64,000 bases of DNA from assembly GCA_026826555.1 (NCBI GenBank), contig JAKSZT010054396.1:13409200-13473199 (forward strand). Reading direction: 5' to 3'. This document shows, piece by piece, positions 11,690 to 21,879 of this stretch. The DNA comes from Tolypeutes matacus. Taxonomy: Eukaryota > Chordata > Mammalia > Cingulata > Chlamyphoridae. The translations under genes were made by a program, and so were the position numbers. Position 1 is the stretch's first letter, and the number at the start of each line of letters is the position of its first letter. The notes under the pieces are model-generated. The model was given only the letters and a program-made list of their open reading frames with translations. It was not told the DNA's origin and made no database searches.

Positions 11690-12490
11690 GGAATGGAAAC
11701 CCAGAAGTACACTGGGAAGAGCATCTATAAATACATATATTTTGGTGAATATGTTTACTGTGTTATTCATATTTTCTCTTTTCCCTCTCCGTCCTCTCTG
11801 TCTACTGGATCTGTCAAGTTCTAAAAGTCCCCACTCTTCTGGGAGCTTGTCAAATTCTCCTTTTATTTTCATCCATCTTTGACTTAGATATGTCAAAGCT
11901 ATGTTGTTCGGTACCTAAAGATTCTTGATTTTTCTGTCTTACTGATTGTTTTAGCTTTGATCTATGTAAGGAGTCTGCAAAGGCCAAACTGGCCCATCAC
12001 CTATTTTGTAAATAAAGTTTTATGGGAACATGGTCACTTGTTCTCATTTGTTAATGCGCTGCCTTTGGCTGCTTTCATGCTACAATGGCAGTGTTTAGTA
12101 GTTGCGATAGAGACTATATGGCCTGCAAAGCCTAAAATATTTACTATCTGGTCCTTTACATATAGAGTTTGCCAATCCCTGATTTCTATAAAAACATACC
12201 TTTTTTTCTCCTTTTAATGCTTCCCCTCTTCCCTGGAATTACATTACCTCATATTAATATTGCTATACTTGCTTTGTTTTGTTTAGTATTAACTAATATA
12301 TTTTTTCTCATTCCCCTTTTGTTTCAATCTTCCTATATAATTTTGTATAGATGTGTCTCTCCTAGATAGCATGTAGCCGGATTTTTTAAAAACACAATAT
12401 AGGGCTTCTGTCTTTTAAAAGATTATTTTAACACATTCACATTTATTTTTACTAGTGTTTTAGACTTGACCATATTGTTTTTATTTTTTC
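11690..12490 (-). mobile_element. Degraded L1 (ORF2 region, antisense)
   Basis: T-rich sequence with GATGTGTCTCTCCTAGATAG and CATGTAGCCGGATTTT resembles the antisense L1 ORF2 region. No frame survives. An hAT element interrupts it at 11966-12180, and SINEs follow at its right side. Confidence 0.45.
11966..12180 (-). mobile_element. hAT-Charlie-like DNA element, internally deleted
   Basis: On the minus strand it reads GGATTGGCAAACTC, CCAGATAGTAAATATTTTAG, GCCATTGTAGCATGAAAGCA and CCCATAAAACTTTATTTAC. It is the same family as the plus-strand copy at 55296-55612 but lacks the second half. It sits inside old L1 sequence. Confidence 0.75.
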
Positions 12491-12499
12491 TAATTGCTT

Positions 12500-12594
12500 T
12501 TTTTTTTTTTTGAGGTACTGGGCGCCAGAGATTGAACCCAGGATCTCGTATGTGGGAAGCTGGTACTCAACCACGGAGCCACATCAGCTCCCTT
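12500..12594 (-). mobile_element. tRNA-derived SINE, short diverged copy
   Basis: Poly-T at 12500-12511, then the complement of a B-box region (GAGATTGAACCCAGGATCTC) and of an A-box region (TACTCAACCACGGAGCCACA). DAS-related head without long spacer. Confidence 0.8.
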
Positions 12595-12639
12595 GTTGTT
12601 GTTTTATTTCCCCATTTGTTTCACTTGATGTTTGTTTTT

Positions 12640-12722
12640 GTTTTTACAGGAGGCACCAGGAACTGAACCCAGGACTCCATGTGGGAGGTGGGCACTCAAC
12701 CACTTGGGCCACATCTGCTCCC
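12640..12722 (-). mobile_element. tRNA-derived SINE, short diverged copy
   Basis: AGGAACTGAACCCAGGACTC and GCACTCAACCACTTGGGCCA are complements of the B- and A-box regions. It is the second of three same-orientation SINE insertions in 620 bp. Confidence 0.8.
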
Positions 12723-12732
12723 TGTTTTTGTT

Positions 12733-13119
12733 TTTTGAAAGATTTATTTATATATTCCCCACCCCACCCCCGTTGTTTTACACTCACTGTCTGCTCTCAG
12801 TGTGTTCTTCTGTGTCTGCTTGTTTTCTCTTTAGGTGGCACTGGGAACCGATCCTGGGACCTTCCAGAGTAGGAGAGGGGTGCTCAATCTCTTGTGCCAC
12901 CTCATCTCCCTGTCTGCTGTGTCTCTTATTGTCTCTCCTCTGTGTCTCTTTTTGTTGCATCATCTTGCTGCGCCAGCCCTCTGTGTGGACTGGCACTCCT
13001 ATGCAGGCCAGCACTCTGCATGGGTCAGTTTGCCTTTTACCGGGAGGCCCCAGGAATCGAACCCTGGACCTCCTATATGGTAGACGGGAGCCCAATCGCT
13101 TGAGCCACATCTGTTTCCC
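12733..13119 (-). mobile_element. Two-headed composite SINE
   Basis: Contains two tRNA-like heads in the same (minus) orientation. One is at about 12836-12913 (GGGAACCGATCCTGGGACC ... GGGTGCTCAATCTCTTGTGC), the other at about 13038-13119 (CAGGAATCGAACCCTGGACC ... GCCCAATCGCTTGAGCCA). They are separated by a spacer containing GTTGCATCATCTTGCTGCGC. An A-rich tail lies on the left (AAAGATTTATTTATATA on the plus strand). The same layout recurs at 48637-49085, so this is a real composite family rather than two chance insertions. Confidence 0.75.
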
Positions 13120-13359
13120 TGTTTTTATTTTTAATTCTCCATGTTTTGTTGTCTTCATCCTACTGAGCCTTAGAGTAGTTAATGCTCAGGAGAGAAGTGG
13201 GATGGGGAAGAAATGGAGACTTCAGCTTCATCAGTATTTTATCTTAAACTTTAAAGAATATAATCCTATTGTTTGTATAATCACATATTACTTCATAGTT
13301 AATAATAAAAAAGACAGTTTTAAAGAATCAAGAGTCATGAATATACAAGGCTCCCCATG

Positions 13360-14340
13360 ATGAATTCTTCAGTAAACAAAAGTTCCAGTCACATTTTCCT
13401 ACCCACCACCTCCACCCGCAGAAACACACAGAGACAACAACTTTATAAATATGGAGCAAATGTGGAGTTTGCCCAAAGGAGGGTCCCACGCCCCTCTCAG
13501 TCAGACTAACGAGCAAACACCTCCTCTGCAGATCCGGATGGGCCACGTGAAACTGCCCTCTGAGGTAACCGAGCGTGCCTGAGGCAGGCACACCCCGCCC
13601 CGGCCCCAGCATCAGGCCATCACCACGTTTACAGAGCCTAATCCCCAGTGCTCGGGCTGATCGCGTTCCACCCGCAGCTCTGTTGTCCTGCCAGGACTTC
13701 CTCTGCTTGCTAGGCGGACATTCCGGCATCCAGGGCGTGTGTGTGGAATGCCGCACTCCAGGCAGGCCCAGCCCCAGGCTCAGACCCCCTCTAAAGCACT
13801 GAACTGCTGCCCGCACTCTTGCCCGCTGGCCCTACCTCCTGAATTTCCATTAGCCAGCTCCAAAATGTCAGAGCCAGGCAAGACCTCCAACAGACTGAGG
13901 GCGGAAGATGGACCAGCAACTTCCAGCCTGGGAGAGTCAGGGAGAGACCAGCCAGAGATGGTCTGAAGGATGCTGTGGCCCGGCAGGGAAGCCCCAGGCC
14001 AGGCTTTGCCCTGGACAGTTCCACACCATCTTTGGGCCTCTGCTTCCCCCAGGCTAAATAATTTATCCATGCTCTTCCGACTCCAAGTGAACCTCTGCCA
14101 TTCCGGGTGAGCGACTCAAGTAACCAGTGGCTGGAAGAGGTTTCCAAATCAAAGGGCAAACGTCTGGCACGAATCCTGGGCACCCATGCCCACCAGATTC
14201 GCACCTTCAGAGACAGGCCCGAGATGCATGCCACCCCTCCCCTTTGTTCCACTCTGGGTACAAGAGTCGGCAGTTTGTGAAGATTTTTTAAAAGCATTGA
14301 CTGGACGGACACCTGCTGTGCTTGGTGCCAGACCTTCTCA
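13360..14340. other. Unique sequence, no gene seen
   Basis: GC-rich, repeat-poor stretch. Minus frames of 162 (13328-13816) and 184 codons (13791-14345) overlap each other in different frames and have no domain or visible splice support. Confidence 0.4.
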
Positions 14341-14344
14341 TTCA

Positions 14345-14480
14345 AGCTACCTCCGTTTGATCCTCACAACAATACAGGGAGACAGGGACTATCATCTACA
14401 CTGCACAGATGGGGAAACTGAGGCTTGGGGAGATTGAGCAATTTACCCAGGCTCACAGAAGCTAGAAAGCAGCAGAAAGC
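14345..14480 (-). repeat. MIR
   Basis: CTCACAACAATACAGGGAG, CTGCACAGATGGGGAAACTG and AGGCTTGGGGAGATTGAGCA give the antisense MIR core in order. Confidence 0.8.
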
Positions 14481-14689
14481 CCCCCACCCCAAGTCTCAGT
14501 CAGGGTTTTTTCCCCACTATATCACAGCTGTGTGGTAGATAAAAAGCAGAACTTCCCTCCACACACGTGAATGTCAAGTCCAAAGCCCCCCGGGGGAGGA
14601 GAAAGAGCCAAAGCAGCCACAGATAAGTGCTCCCCAACCCCATGCTCACCTCTGTACAGAGGACCCAGATTGAGCCTCAAGCCACTCTG

Positions 14690-14805
14690 CTCCTAATTCG
14701 CTGTGTGGCTTTAGACAAATCATTTCCCCACTCTGGGCCTCCATTTCCTCAAAACAAGGGAGTTAGACTATAAGATACGCTGGTGTCCCCTCCAGCTCCA
14801 TCAGT
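14690..14805 (+). repeat. MIR3
   Basis: CTGTGTGGCTTTAGACAAAT, CTGGGCCTCCATTTCCTCA and the MIR3-specific end GGAGTTAGACTATAAGATA with CCCCTCCAGCTCCATC. Confidence 0.75.
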
Positions 14806-14999
14806 CCAATTCTCCCGGTTACTGAACCTGACTGAGTTCCATGGGAAGATCCTGCCGTGTGTTTGGAACCCCTCCCCTTTGTGTGTATGTGGGGTGAGGG
14901 GAGGGCAGACAGAGCGATGGAAAACAAATATTTTCAAGGGATGGGAGTAAGCACTGCTGTTGGCATGGCAGAGCCCAGAGTGGCTAAACTAGAATCCTG

Positions 15000-15540
15000 A
15001 AACCGTTAAAAATAGGAGAAGAAACGGTACAGTTCACATATTTTGCAAAGCTAAGTTAAATCAACATCTGCAAAAAATATCCCCGTTAAACGGAATAGCA
15101 GGATTTCATTAAGTAAATTGCAAGTTGGCAAAAATTCTGAAAGAAAGGGGAAAAGCCACGGGCTGGCCTGTAATTTAAACCTTATTTTAACTGTGACAGC
15201 ACGACTGCAAAGGGCTCCGTTTCCAAACAAAAGGAAAAAAATAAAACCTAAAAAAAAAAAAAAAATGTAAAAAGGGCCTCCTGCACTCCCAGGCACCCCC
15301 CGCCCCTTCCTCCCAGCTTCCACAGGCCCACAATATTTTCAGTAATTATAATGTTACCTAGTTTTCCCATGGATATAACAAATGAGGGACAGAGAGAAGG
15401 GGGAGGTATGGGGAAGAGGGAGAAAAAAGTGAATACACAGACAAAGTCACCATTTTCACCTCTAATTAGTTTTTTTTGTGTTGTTTTTTGTTTTTGTTTT
15501 TTTACCAAAATGGTTTGAAGCACAGAACTCTGGGAATCTT
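15000..15540. promoter_or_regulatory. Candidate conserved non-coding block
   Basis: AT-rich, repeat-free sequence with homeodomain-like words such as CAGTAATTATAATG and CTCTAATTAG, plus a poly-A tract at 15249-15265. No frame carries a domain. Regulatory role is inference from composition only. Confidence 0.25.
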
Positions 15541-15694
15541 TTCCTTCCTCTAGGAGGCCTTTCTGTTTAACCCCAATGTGTGTTTCCCTGGCCTCATGCC
15601 CAGTATGAAGGTTGGCCCGAGCCCTCCCCGGCCCAGGGAGTAGACTGCCCCTTCACCTGCTGGCATGAACCAGTAACCCAACCAGCCCATCACC

Positions 15695-15805
15695 TCCTTC
15701 CCGAGCTTCAGCTCCTCATCCCTAAAACGGGGTGATTACAGTGGTCACCCTGCCCAGTCCCTGGAGTGCTGGGAGATGACAGGAAAGCACCTTGTAAACC
15801 AGAGC
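15695..15805 (+). repeat. MIR fragment
   Basis: GAGCTTCAGCTCCTCATCCC followed by TAAAACGGGGTGATTACAGT is the central MIR in sense orientation. Confidence 0.65.
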
Positions 15806-16594
15806 TGAGACCCAGCTACAGGCTCTTCCACCTGGAACCCAAGTAGGGCTGTTCCTGCAGGTAAGCAGGTGGGTGCAGCGGTGATTTCATGGACTGCTAA
15901 CCACACAGGGATGAAGCTCTCAAGGCTCAGGATCCCGCCTGCGCCCTCTACTCGGCCCCCCACCCTCCCCTGACAGCTGTAATCTGGTGTTCCCTGTACC
16001 AGCCCCTGGGGTGTCATTGGAGGATGGCTGAACACCTAGAATGCCCTTATCATAAAAGGTACTTGGACAGGAAGGGATCACCTACTGGGTGATCTTATTT
16101 AGCAGTGGAACATGTGCTCCCCTTTCTTTCCCCTTATAGGATCCTACTGTTAACCCTGGTATCTAAACTAGGTCAAAGAAGAGCTATCTCATCCCTCATG
16201 CTGTGTAGCAGCACCTGAAAGAGTTTGAAAACCACAGGTCCAAGTGGTCGCCTTAGTACAAATGGGGAAACTGAGGCCTAGCAATGGGGAGTGAGCTGGC
16301 ACATACCCTGTAGTTTATTGGTTTCACTGCAGGGGGGTCTCTGGGAAATGTGGCCCTGCACTCACACAATGGGCCTCTGAGTCCCTGAGGGCCTGCCTGG
16401 CACCTTCCTGGGAGTAAACACAGATATCTGGCCTGACAGTGACCTTCTGAGATAACCCTCAACACCCCTAAGAAGTCCTGGCCTTTGAAGGGTAAGGACA
16501 GTGCTGGAACCAAGAACAGCACATTCTCCTGGTACCCAGTTGATCTGCTTACAGGATTTTCCAGAAAATCCAAAGACCAACTGTGTGGGTGTGC

Positions 16595-16665
16595 AATCTT
16601 CACAGCCCCAGAGAGGAAAGGGGACTTGCCCAAAATTGCACAGCAAGCAGGCCGTGGAGGATGGA
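16595..16665 (-). repeat. MIR fragment
   Basis: AGAGAGGAAAGGGGACTTGC CCAAAATTGCACAGCAAGC is the antisense core. Confidence 0.65.
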
Positions 16666-16869
16666 TACAGGGCAAGAATGAAGCAGGCTGTCGTCTCTCA
16701 GCCCCAACTGGAGCCTCACCTTCTTGGGGAAGTGACACCTACTGCATCCCAACCCAAAGAGCCTTTCGCCCCCCACTCCCCATTGCCTCTGCAAGGAGCC
16801 ACAAAGCCTCTTCTTGTCTTTGCACTGTTGTCTTAAACAGACTTCTAACCTCTGCACTGTTATCTAAAT

Positions 16870-17035
16870 TTGACATGTGCCTTTTCTCTGTGCCTCAGTG
16901 AACCTACCTGTAAAACAGGGATAATAATTAATCCTATCCCCACCTCAGGGTTGTTGTAAGGACTGGAGGCGGGGAGGGCAACCTATGTAAAACACCAATT
17001 CCATGCTTAACAGCTAATAGGTACTTCCTGTGCAC
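16870..17035 (+). repeat. MIR
   Basis: TCTCTGTGCCTCAGTGAACC, TGTAAAACAGGGATAATAAT, CTCAGGGTTGTTGTAAGGAC and AATAGGTACTTCC in sense order. Confidence 0.85.
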
Positions 17036-17424
17036 AAACCTTCAATGCCCAGTACAGAAGGCACTTGAGAGAAATCACTAAATGGTATGAAAACAAGGAC
17101 AAATAATGTCGCCCACCTGGTGACATCAGTGTTGAGGGAACTCCCAGAAGCTAATATCGGCAACTGAATTTACTGAGCTCCTTCTGAGTACCACCAGTTG
17201 TACCAATGGAGGGATCTGTGTTTGTGTTCATGTACAAGTGGAGGCAATCAGGGAGGGCTGCCTGGAAGAAGCGAGTGTGAGCTCCTGCATTCCTGCATGC
17301 AGTCAAGTCTTTCTGCAACACTTGCACAGCTGGTCCACTCCCCAGGCAGCACTGCCCGGAGCCTGGCAAAACTGACCTTTTAAATATATATATATATTTA
17401 ACAGTATTTTTGTTTTGTTTTGTT

Positions 17425-17515
17425 TTGCTTAAAACAACACACATTTGTTATCTTACATTTCCTTAGTTCGGAAGTCTGACCCAGGTCTCACTGAGCTAAA
17501 ATCAAAGTGAACTCT
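17425..17515 (+). mobile_element. MLT1-type LTR fragment
   Basis: TTAAAACAACACACATTTGT TATCTTAC, then AGTTCGGAAGTCTGACC and CTCACTGAGCTAAAATCAAAG match the 5' part of MLT1 (ERVL-MaLR) LTRs. It has no coding content. It is preceded by a TA dinucleotide run at 17385-17399 and a TTTTG-rich stretch. Confidence 0.75.
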
Positions 17516-17669
17516 GACCTTTTAGCAAGTATGAATTTTAGCTCGACCCCTGCCTTTAATTCATGGAGAGCAAAAGCAAGAGGCCAGCCCAGTTAGTAGG
17601 GATGGCAGTGACTGAGGGAGCCCAGCGCACACAACAGTCAGACAGAGAGAGGGGCGGGATGAGGACCAG

Positions 17670-17830
17670 GTGATGATAGCATCTACTCATGGAGCATTTG
17701 CTGGATGTGTGTGAACCCATTCCCTGAGGTAGGGCCTCTCATTATTCCCACTTTTACAGATGAGGGAGAAAGCTGATGACCACTCAGGGACAGTGTGGCA
17801 GGGCTGAGATCTGAACTCAGAGCTTGAGCT
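17670..17830 (-). repeat. MIR
   Basis: CTCATTATTCCCACTTTTAC AGATGAGG and GGCAGGGCTGAGATCTGAAC in antisense MIR order. Confidence 0.8.
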
Positions 17831-18049
17831 CCCAGGCCTGGCGCTGCCTCCCGGGCGAAGCTGGGCAAGGCACGAAGCCCTGGAGTCACCCAGCTGGGGA
17901 GCATCGAGCCAGGCATCCCGGCTCCCAGTCTGAGGTCTTTCCCCTCAGCAAGACCCTATCCCCACAAAGCTCCAAAAGAGTGGTAAAGCCCTGCAAGAAG
18001 AGGAGAAATTTTTTTTTTTTTTTACATTCCCTCCTCAAGTTCCAGAGGA

Positions 18050-18076
18050 TCTTTGGGGTGGGGGTGGGGGCCTGAG
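18050..18076 (+). other. Potential G-quadruplex tract
   Basis: GGGGTGGGGGTGGGGG gives runs of four and five G with one-base loops. Confidence 0.4.
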
Positions 18077-18154
18077 TCGTGCAGTTGGGAAGCAAGTACT
18101 GGATCTTGTTCACCATCCCCTCGCAATGAGGGCCGGGGGTCCATGATGGCTTAG

Positions 18155-18275
18155 GGGAAAGAGCTCCTAACTCCTGGTGACCAGGAGCCCACCCAGCCCC
18201 AAACTCACTATGTGACACTTAGCAAGTCACTTCCCAGCTTGGGACGTCAGCTTCCCCATCTGTGGAGTGAAATCC
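18155..18275 (+). repeat. MIR
   Basis: ACTATGTGACACTTAGCAAG, TCACTTCCCAGCTTGGGACG and CAGCTTCCCCATCTGTGGAG in sense order. Confidence 0.75.
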
Positions 18276-18824
18276 TGAGGGGGGATGACCCCTGACATCC
18301 CAGGCCCATGAAACTGGACCTTTAAAAAGCCGCACAGGGATGTGACTGAGGAGCAGCCATGCCAAGGCCACCTTGGCCACACAGCTGGGCCCCTGGTGCA
18401 TGTCGGAGGCATCCCAAGGAAGCCAAGGGAGGAGGAGGAGAGAGGAGAGATGGTGCCCAGAGGGGCAGTGCTGAGGGGTTCTGGGAACGAGGAGGAGTCA
18501 TCTGGAACATGGCCTGACTCACAGAAGGTCCAAATCTGCCCACAGCCTCCAACCCAAACCTTTCATGGTAGTTGGGAAGACATGAGAGCAGGCTGTGGGT
18601 GAGAGGCTGCTGGCACTGCTGTGGGCACTCTGGGAAAACCTCTCATAGGACCCTGCAGCCCCAACGCCTTTTGCAGACCCCAGATGCTAAAAGAGCTGGG
18701 AAGATCTGATCAGGCCTCAGGGGCCTCTGTGGCAGGCATGTGGGAAGCTGAGAAGAAATGGAAGAAAAAACGAGGGCTTTAAAAACCTGACCCATGAGGA
18801 CCCAACCAAGCTATCTCCCCTCAC

Positions 18825-18955
18825 TGGGGCTCAATGATCACATCTGCAAAATGGCAATAATTAAACAACCTTCCCAGGGTGGTTTGTCCTAAGAATTCCA
18901 TAAGACAACACACATAAAGCACCCAGCACGTGGTGCATGCTTGACAATGTTACCA
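18825..18955 (+). repeat. MIR 3' part
   Basis: CATCTGCAAAATGGCAATAA, GGGTGGTTTGTCCTAAGAAT and ACATAAAGCACCCAGCACG follow the MIR 3' half. Confidence 0.75.
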
Positions 18956-18959
18956 CCGC

Positions 18960-19165
18960 TGTCCCTGCACCTTCTCCCTAGAGTGTCCCTCACTGCCCTC
19001 TGCCCTGGACAAAACGTCACCTCCTCCACAAAACCTTCCCACACTCCTCTAGGCAGTCCCTCTGGGACCCCACGGCAATGTGTTCAGACTGTGACTACAG
19101 ATTTCCGTACTTATTTTTTAATCAGGTATTTGCTTCCATTGAAATGTGAGCAATATGAGAGAAGG
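18960..19165 (+). repeat. L2 fragment (probable)
   Basis: GTCACCTCCTCCACAAAACC TTCCCACACTCC and the later CATTGAAATGTGAGCAATATG follow the order of the L2 3' region (gtcacctcctcagagaggccttccc ... agaatgtaagctc). It is diverged. Confidence 0.5.
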
Positions 19166-19499
19166 AGGCTAGAGCTGGTGGGATGCTGCGAGACCTCATA
19201 TCCCAGAGAAAGAACTCCAAGCACAGAGGTGAGGGGACTCCCGCAGTCACCAGGGCCAGGGCTGACCGGGAATGCGAGTCCCCAGAAGGAGGCCAAGAAG
19301 CACTGCGCCCTGGGTCCTCCTGGCCCAAGGGAGTCCCGTGAAGGGCAGAAGAGCGCTGCTCTGGGAGTCACGAGACCTAGGCGAGCTGGCGGGGCCTCAG
19401 TTACTCCAACTTGAAACTGGAGTGTTTCCCCCGTGACCTCCCTCCACGGCTTTTCTGAGGAGTGAGTAAACCCCATCTAAATGCATCAGAGCCGTAATT

Positions 19500-20000
19500 T
19501 TAGATACTGCATGCCATGTAATTCTGAATCATTTGATAATCCATCTTAGGGTGTTAAAAATATATATATAATCAAACTCATTCCCTGTCAAGACAGTCAT
19601 TCTACTGGGAGTATACAGAGTTCCAAGATTAGTATTCCTGTATAGGGCTATTTCAGTTTTAGGAAAATCATGACAGTGTGGGGAAACAATGATTTAAGAT
19701 GCTAAGAATTAAAATTTCTGCTTTAACTGGAATATTTTTTGCTTAATTACTCAATTAGAATATTGTACAACTGATCAGAATGTGAGTTCAGTAGAGACGA
19801 CCATTAACCCTCATTTGTAATCCCATATTTTATCTTAATCTAACATGTTTAAGAAACTATGAAATATAACTTCAGGAATAAAGCATTCGGCAGGGTTGCA
19901 ACTGCCTTGAAAAATAAGGGGAACCATCAAACATAGGAAGTTTTATTATGTTTATTAACAGCTATAATAAAACGTGGTTTATGTGGCTGCTTCCTGCAGG
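19500..20000. other. AT-rich unique sequence
   Basis: No gene or named repeat. It contains a short TA run at 19561-19570. Possibly old L1 remnant or conserved non-coding DNA; I cannot tell which. Confidence 0.3.
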
Positions 20001-20029
20001 GGTGGGGGCGGGGAACAGTCCGGCCACCC

Positions 20030-20150
20030 AGGGCCTGATTCTATTCTGGTTCCACCAGCTCACTGTGTGACTTTGGGGAAGTCACTGCCGCCTCTGGAAC
20101 CGTTTCTGCTTCCCAACAAAACAGGGTTTGGAATGGCTGACTGCCAACAC
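20030..20150 (+). repeat. MIR3
   Basis: CTCACTGTGTGACTTTGGGG AAGTCACTGCC and the MIR3-like end GGGTTTGGAATGGCTGA. Confidence 0.7.
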
Positions 20151-20184
20151 CCCTCCCGCTCTGATATCCTGCTCTACGCCCAGC

Positions 20185-20268
20185 ACCACAGGTAGTGCCG
20201 AGGACAACAGATCAAGACCTCTGCCCTCGAGAAGCCTGTGCTCTAGTGACTCTAAGTGTCTCAAGTAA
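20185..20268 (-). repeat. L2 fragment
   Basis: CCTCTGCCCTCGAGAAGCCT GTGCTCTAGTGACTC is the antisense L2 segment (ccctgccctcatggagcttacattctagtg). Confidence 0.6.
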
Positions 20269-20278
20269 CGTCCTACTC

Positions 20279-20291
20279 AAGATGGGATGAG
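20279..20291. repeat. Target-site duplication, left copy
   Basis: AAGATGGGATGAG pairs with AAGATGGGGTGAG at 20486-20498, one mismatch. Confidence 0.9.
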
Positions 20292-20455
20292 GGAAGCGGC
20301 TGTGGCTCAATCAGTAGGGCTCCCGTTTACCATATGGGAGGCCCCAGGTTCGGTTCCCAGGGCCTCCTGGTGAAGGCAAGCCCACCCGCACGGCATGGTT
20401 AGCTGACCCAGCGAGCACAAGCAGCAAGGGGCGGGGATAAGTGAATAAATAAATA

Positions 20456-20485
<30 letters not shown>
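20292..20485 (+). mobile_element. DAS SINE, well-preserved copy
   Basis: A full-length tRNA-derived SINE. The A box reads TGGCTCAATCAG (20303-20314) and the B box GGTTCGGTTCC (20347-20357), the internal RNA polymerase III promoter of tRNA genes. The body continues to AGCAGCAAGGGG, then a tail of AATAAATAAATAAAATCTTA and a poly-A run of about 23. AATAAA plus TCTT just before the A tail is the hallmark of 'T+' SINEs, whose transcripts can be polyadenylated. It is flanked by a 13-bp duplication. By eye it is about 95% identical to the copy at 28660-28836, and most differences are transitions, several at CpG sites. It is mobilised in trans by L1 enzymes and has no protein. Confidence 0.95.
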
Positions 20486-20487
<2 letters not shown>

Positions 20488-20498
20488 GATGGGGTGAG
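20486..20498. repeat. Target-site duplication, right copy
   Basis: AAGATGGGGTGAG pairs with 20279-20291. Confidence 0.9.
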
Positions 20499-20764
20499 TG
20501 CCACAGCCACAGAACATGGCCAGTCCATCTCCGCCCTGGCAGGCCTCCTCCCTCCACACTGGTTGGCTGTGCAATTAGCTTTGACCTTGGCACTCACCTG
20601 TCACGTCTGGAAGTTGTGTGGCCCAAAGGCGCAGGAGACCAGTAGGAGACCACAGTCTCCTACTGTGAAAGCAGCAGTGATAAACCCGGTCCTGCCTGCC
20701 ATGCCACCTCATAGCCTTTTGGCCACATGCATGGTCGGCCCATACGGACAGGAGTGGGGAATGA

Positions 20765-20832
20765 CTATTTCTTGGGTATCTACTCTGTGCCAGGCACCAG
20801 GCTAAGCCCTGTACTGGAGCTATCACTTCCAA
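20765..20832 (-). repeat. L2 end fragment
   Basis: GGTATCTACTCTGTGCCAGG CACCAGGCTAAGCCCTGTAC is the antisense L2 3' terminus. Confidence 0.65.
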
Positions 20833-20899
20833 ATGCGGACACCAGACAAACTAGACAACAATAACTCTCTGCTGGAGGACTTGCTCTCCTCTGGGTCCT

Positions 20900-21205
20900 G
20901 CTCCCCCTGAGCGCTGGGAAGTACAGGAGCGGGGAATTCATTCCCCAGCTCCCTCCGCCTGGGGTGGGCTAATGCTGAGGGACTTCTAGAAGGTTCCCCA
21001 AGTTCCCCGGCAGCTTTAAACTCCAGTGCCCACAGAGGCTTGATAATGCTCCCTGTGCAGGCCTCCTTCCCCCTCCTGCCTCACTTCCCCACTCACCTCC
21101 TGCTGTTTCCTGGGTTAACCCCCTCCCCTCCCAATAAACTACATGCACTTGAATTTTTGTCTCAGGGGCTGCTTCTGAGAAAACCCAAACTACGAAAACC
21201 TCCAC
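20900..21205 (+). mobile_element. Retroviral LTR fragment (ERVL- or MaLR-like)
   Basis: The 3' side has the polyadenylation region and end of a mammalian LTR: CCCAATAAACTACATGCACT TGAATTTTTGTCTCAGGGGC and GCTTCTGAGAAAACCCAAAC. The left side is diverged and its border unclear. It has no internal viral genes. Subfamily not determined. Confidence 0.6.
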
Positions 21206-21404
21206 TTGGCACCAAACAAATTATACCACATGGTAGCTGTTACAAAACCCAGTTCCTAGAGAGGCAGGAAGCACCACGGGCACAGGGGCTGGTCCCTGGC
21301 ACAGGGTCAGGCCCCTAGGAGATGGCCATAAATGAAGCAAAGGGAACAGAAGACGATTCTCTGGTGGCCATTCACGGGTGCATGGAATGTCCTGATATTC
21401 TGGG

Positions 21405-21475
21405 TGTACAGAGGAACGTTTGTCCTTGTCCTTGAGGAGCCCCCAAGTCTAGCTGGGAAATGAGACTTAAAACAG
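21405..21475 (-). repeat. L2 fragment
   Basis: TGTCCTTGAGGAGCCCCCAA GTCTAGCTGGGAAATGAGAC is antisense L2. Confidence 0.5.
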
Positions 21476-21879
21476 TCCATAAAGACACCCACAATGATAC
21501 AGGTATTTTGTACCAAGGTGTTCTTTTTTGGTGTCTAAATAAAGGTCCTGTGCTCTGACATTTGTCTTACCGAAAGGTGACTTGCCCAAGGTCACACGGC
21601 TTTTCTGTCTTATCTGTCAAAACAGGTTACAAACTCTGCAAGGGCAGAATTGTGGAAAAATACAGCAAAAGCCCCTTGTGCCCCCCAGCCCCCACCCCGG
21701 CAGCTCACTCGGTGCCCTGGACACAGCAGGCTATCAATAAGGGGGCCACTGGTTTAATCTTTGAGGAAAGAACTGGAGGGTTGGCTGTGGCCAGCACCCA
21801 CGAGAATGCCTGTGTGCTTCCCTTAAAAAAGCCTTGAGATCCAATGAAAGGAAGAGGAAGAATCAGGTGGCAGTTCAAA

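Noticed and set aside
12632..13360. 242-codon plus frame
   Set aside because: It is the antisense translation of SINE heads and spacer; the protein-like sequence repeats the B-box complement.
13791..14345. 184-codon minus frame
   Set aside because: Overlapped by other minus frames (13780-14070 and 13328-13816) in different phases, with no domain.
20292..20365. tRNA gene
   Set aside because: A and B boxes are present, but the 5' and 3' ends cannot form an acceptor stem and the sequence continues into a SINE body and A tail.
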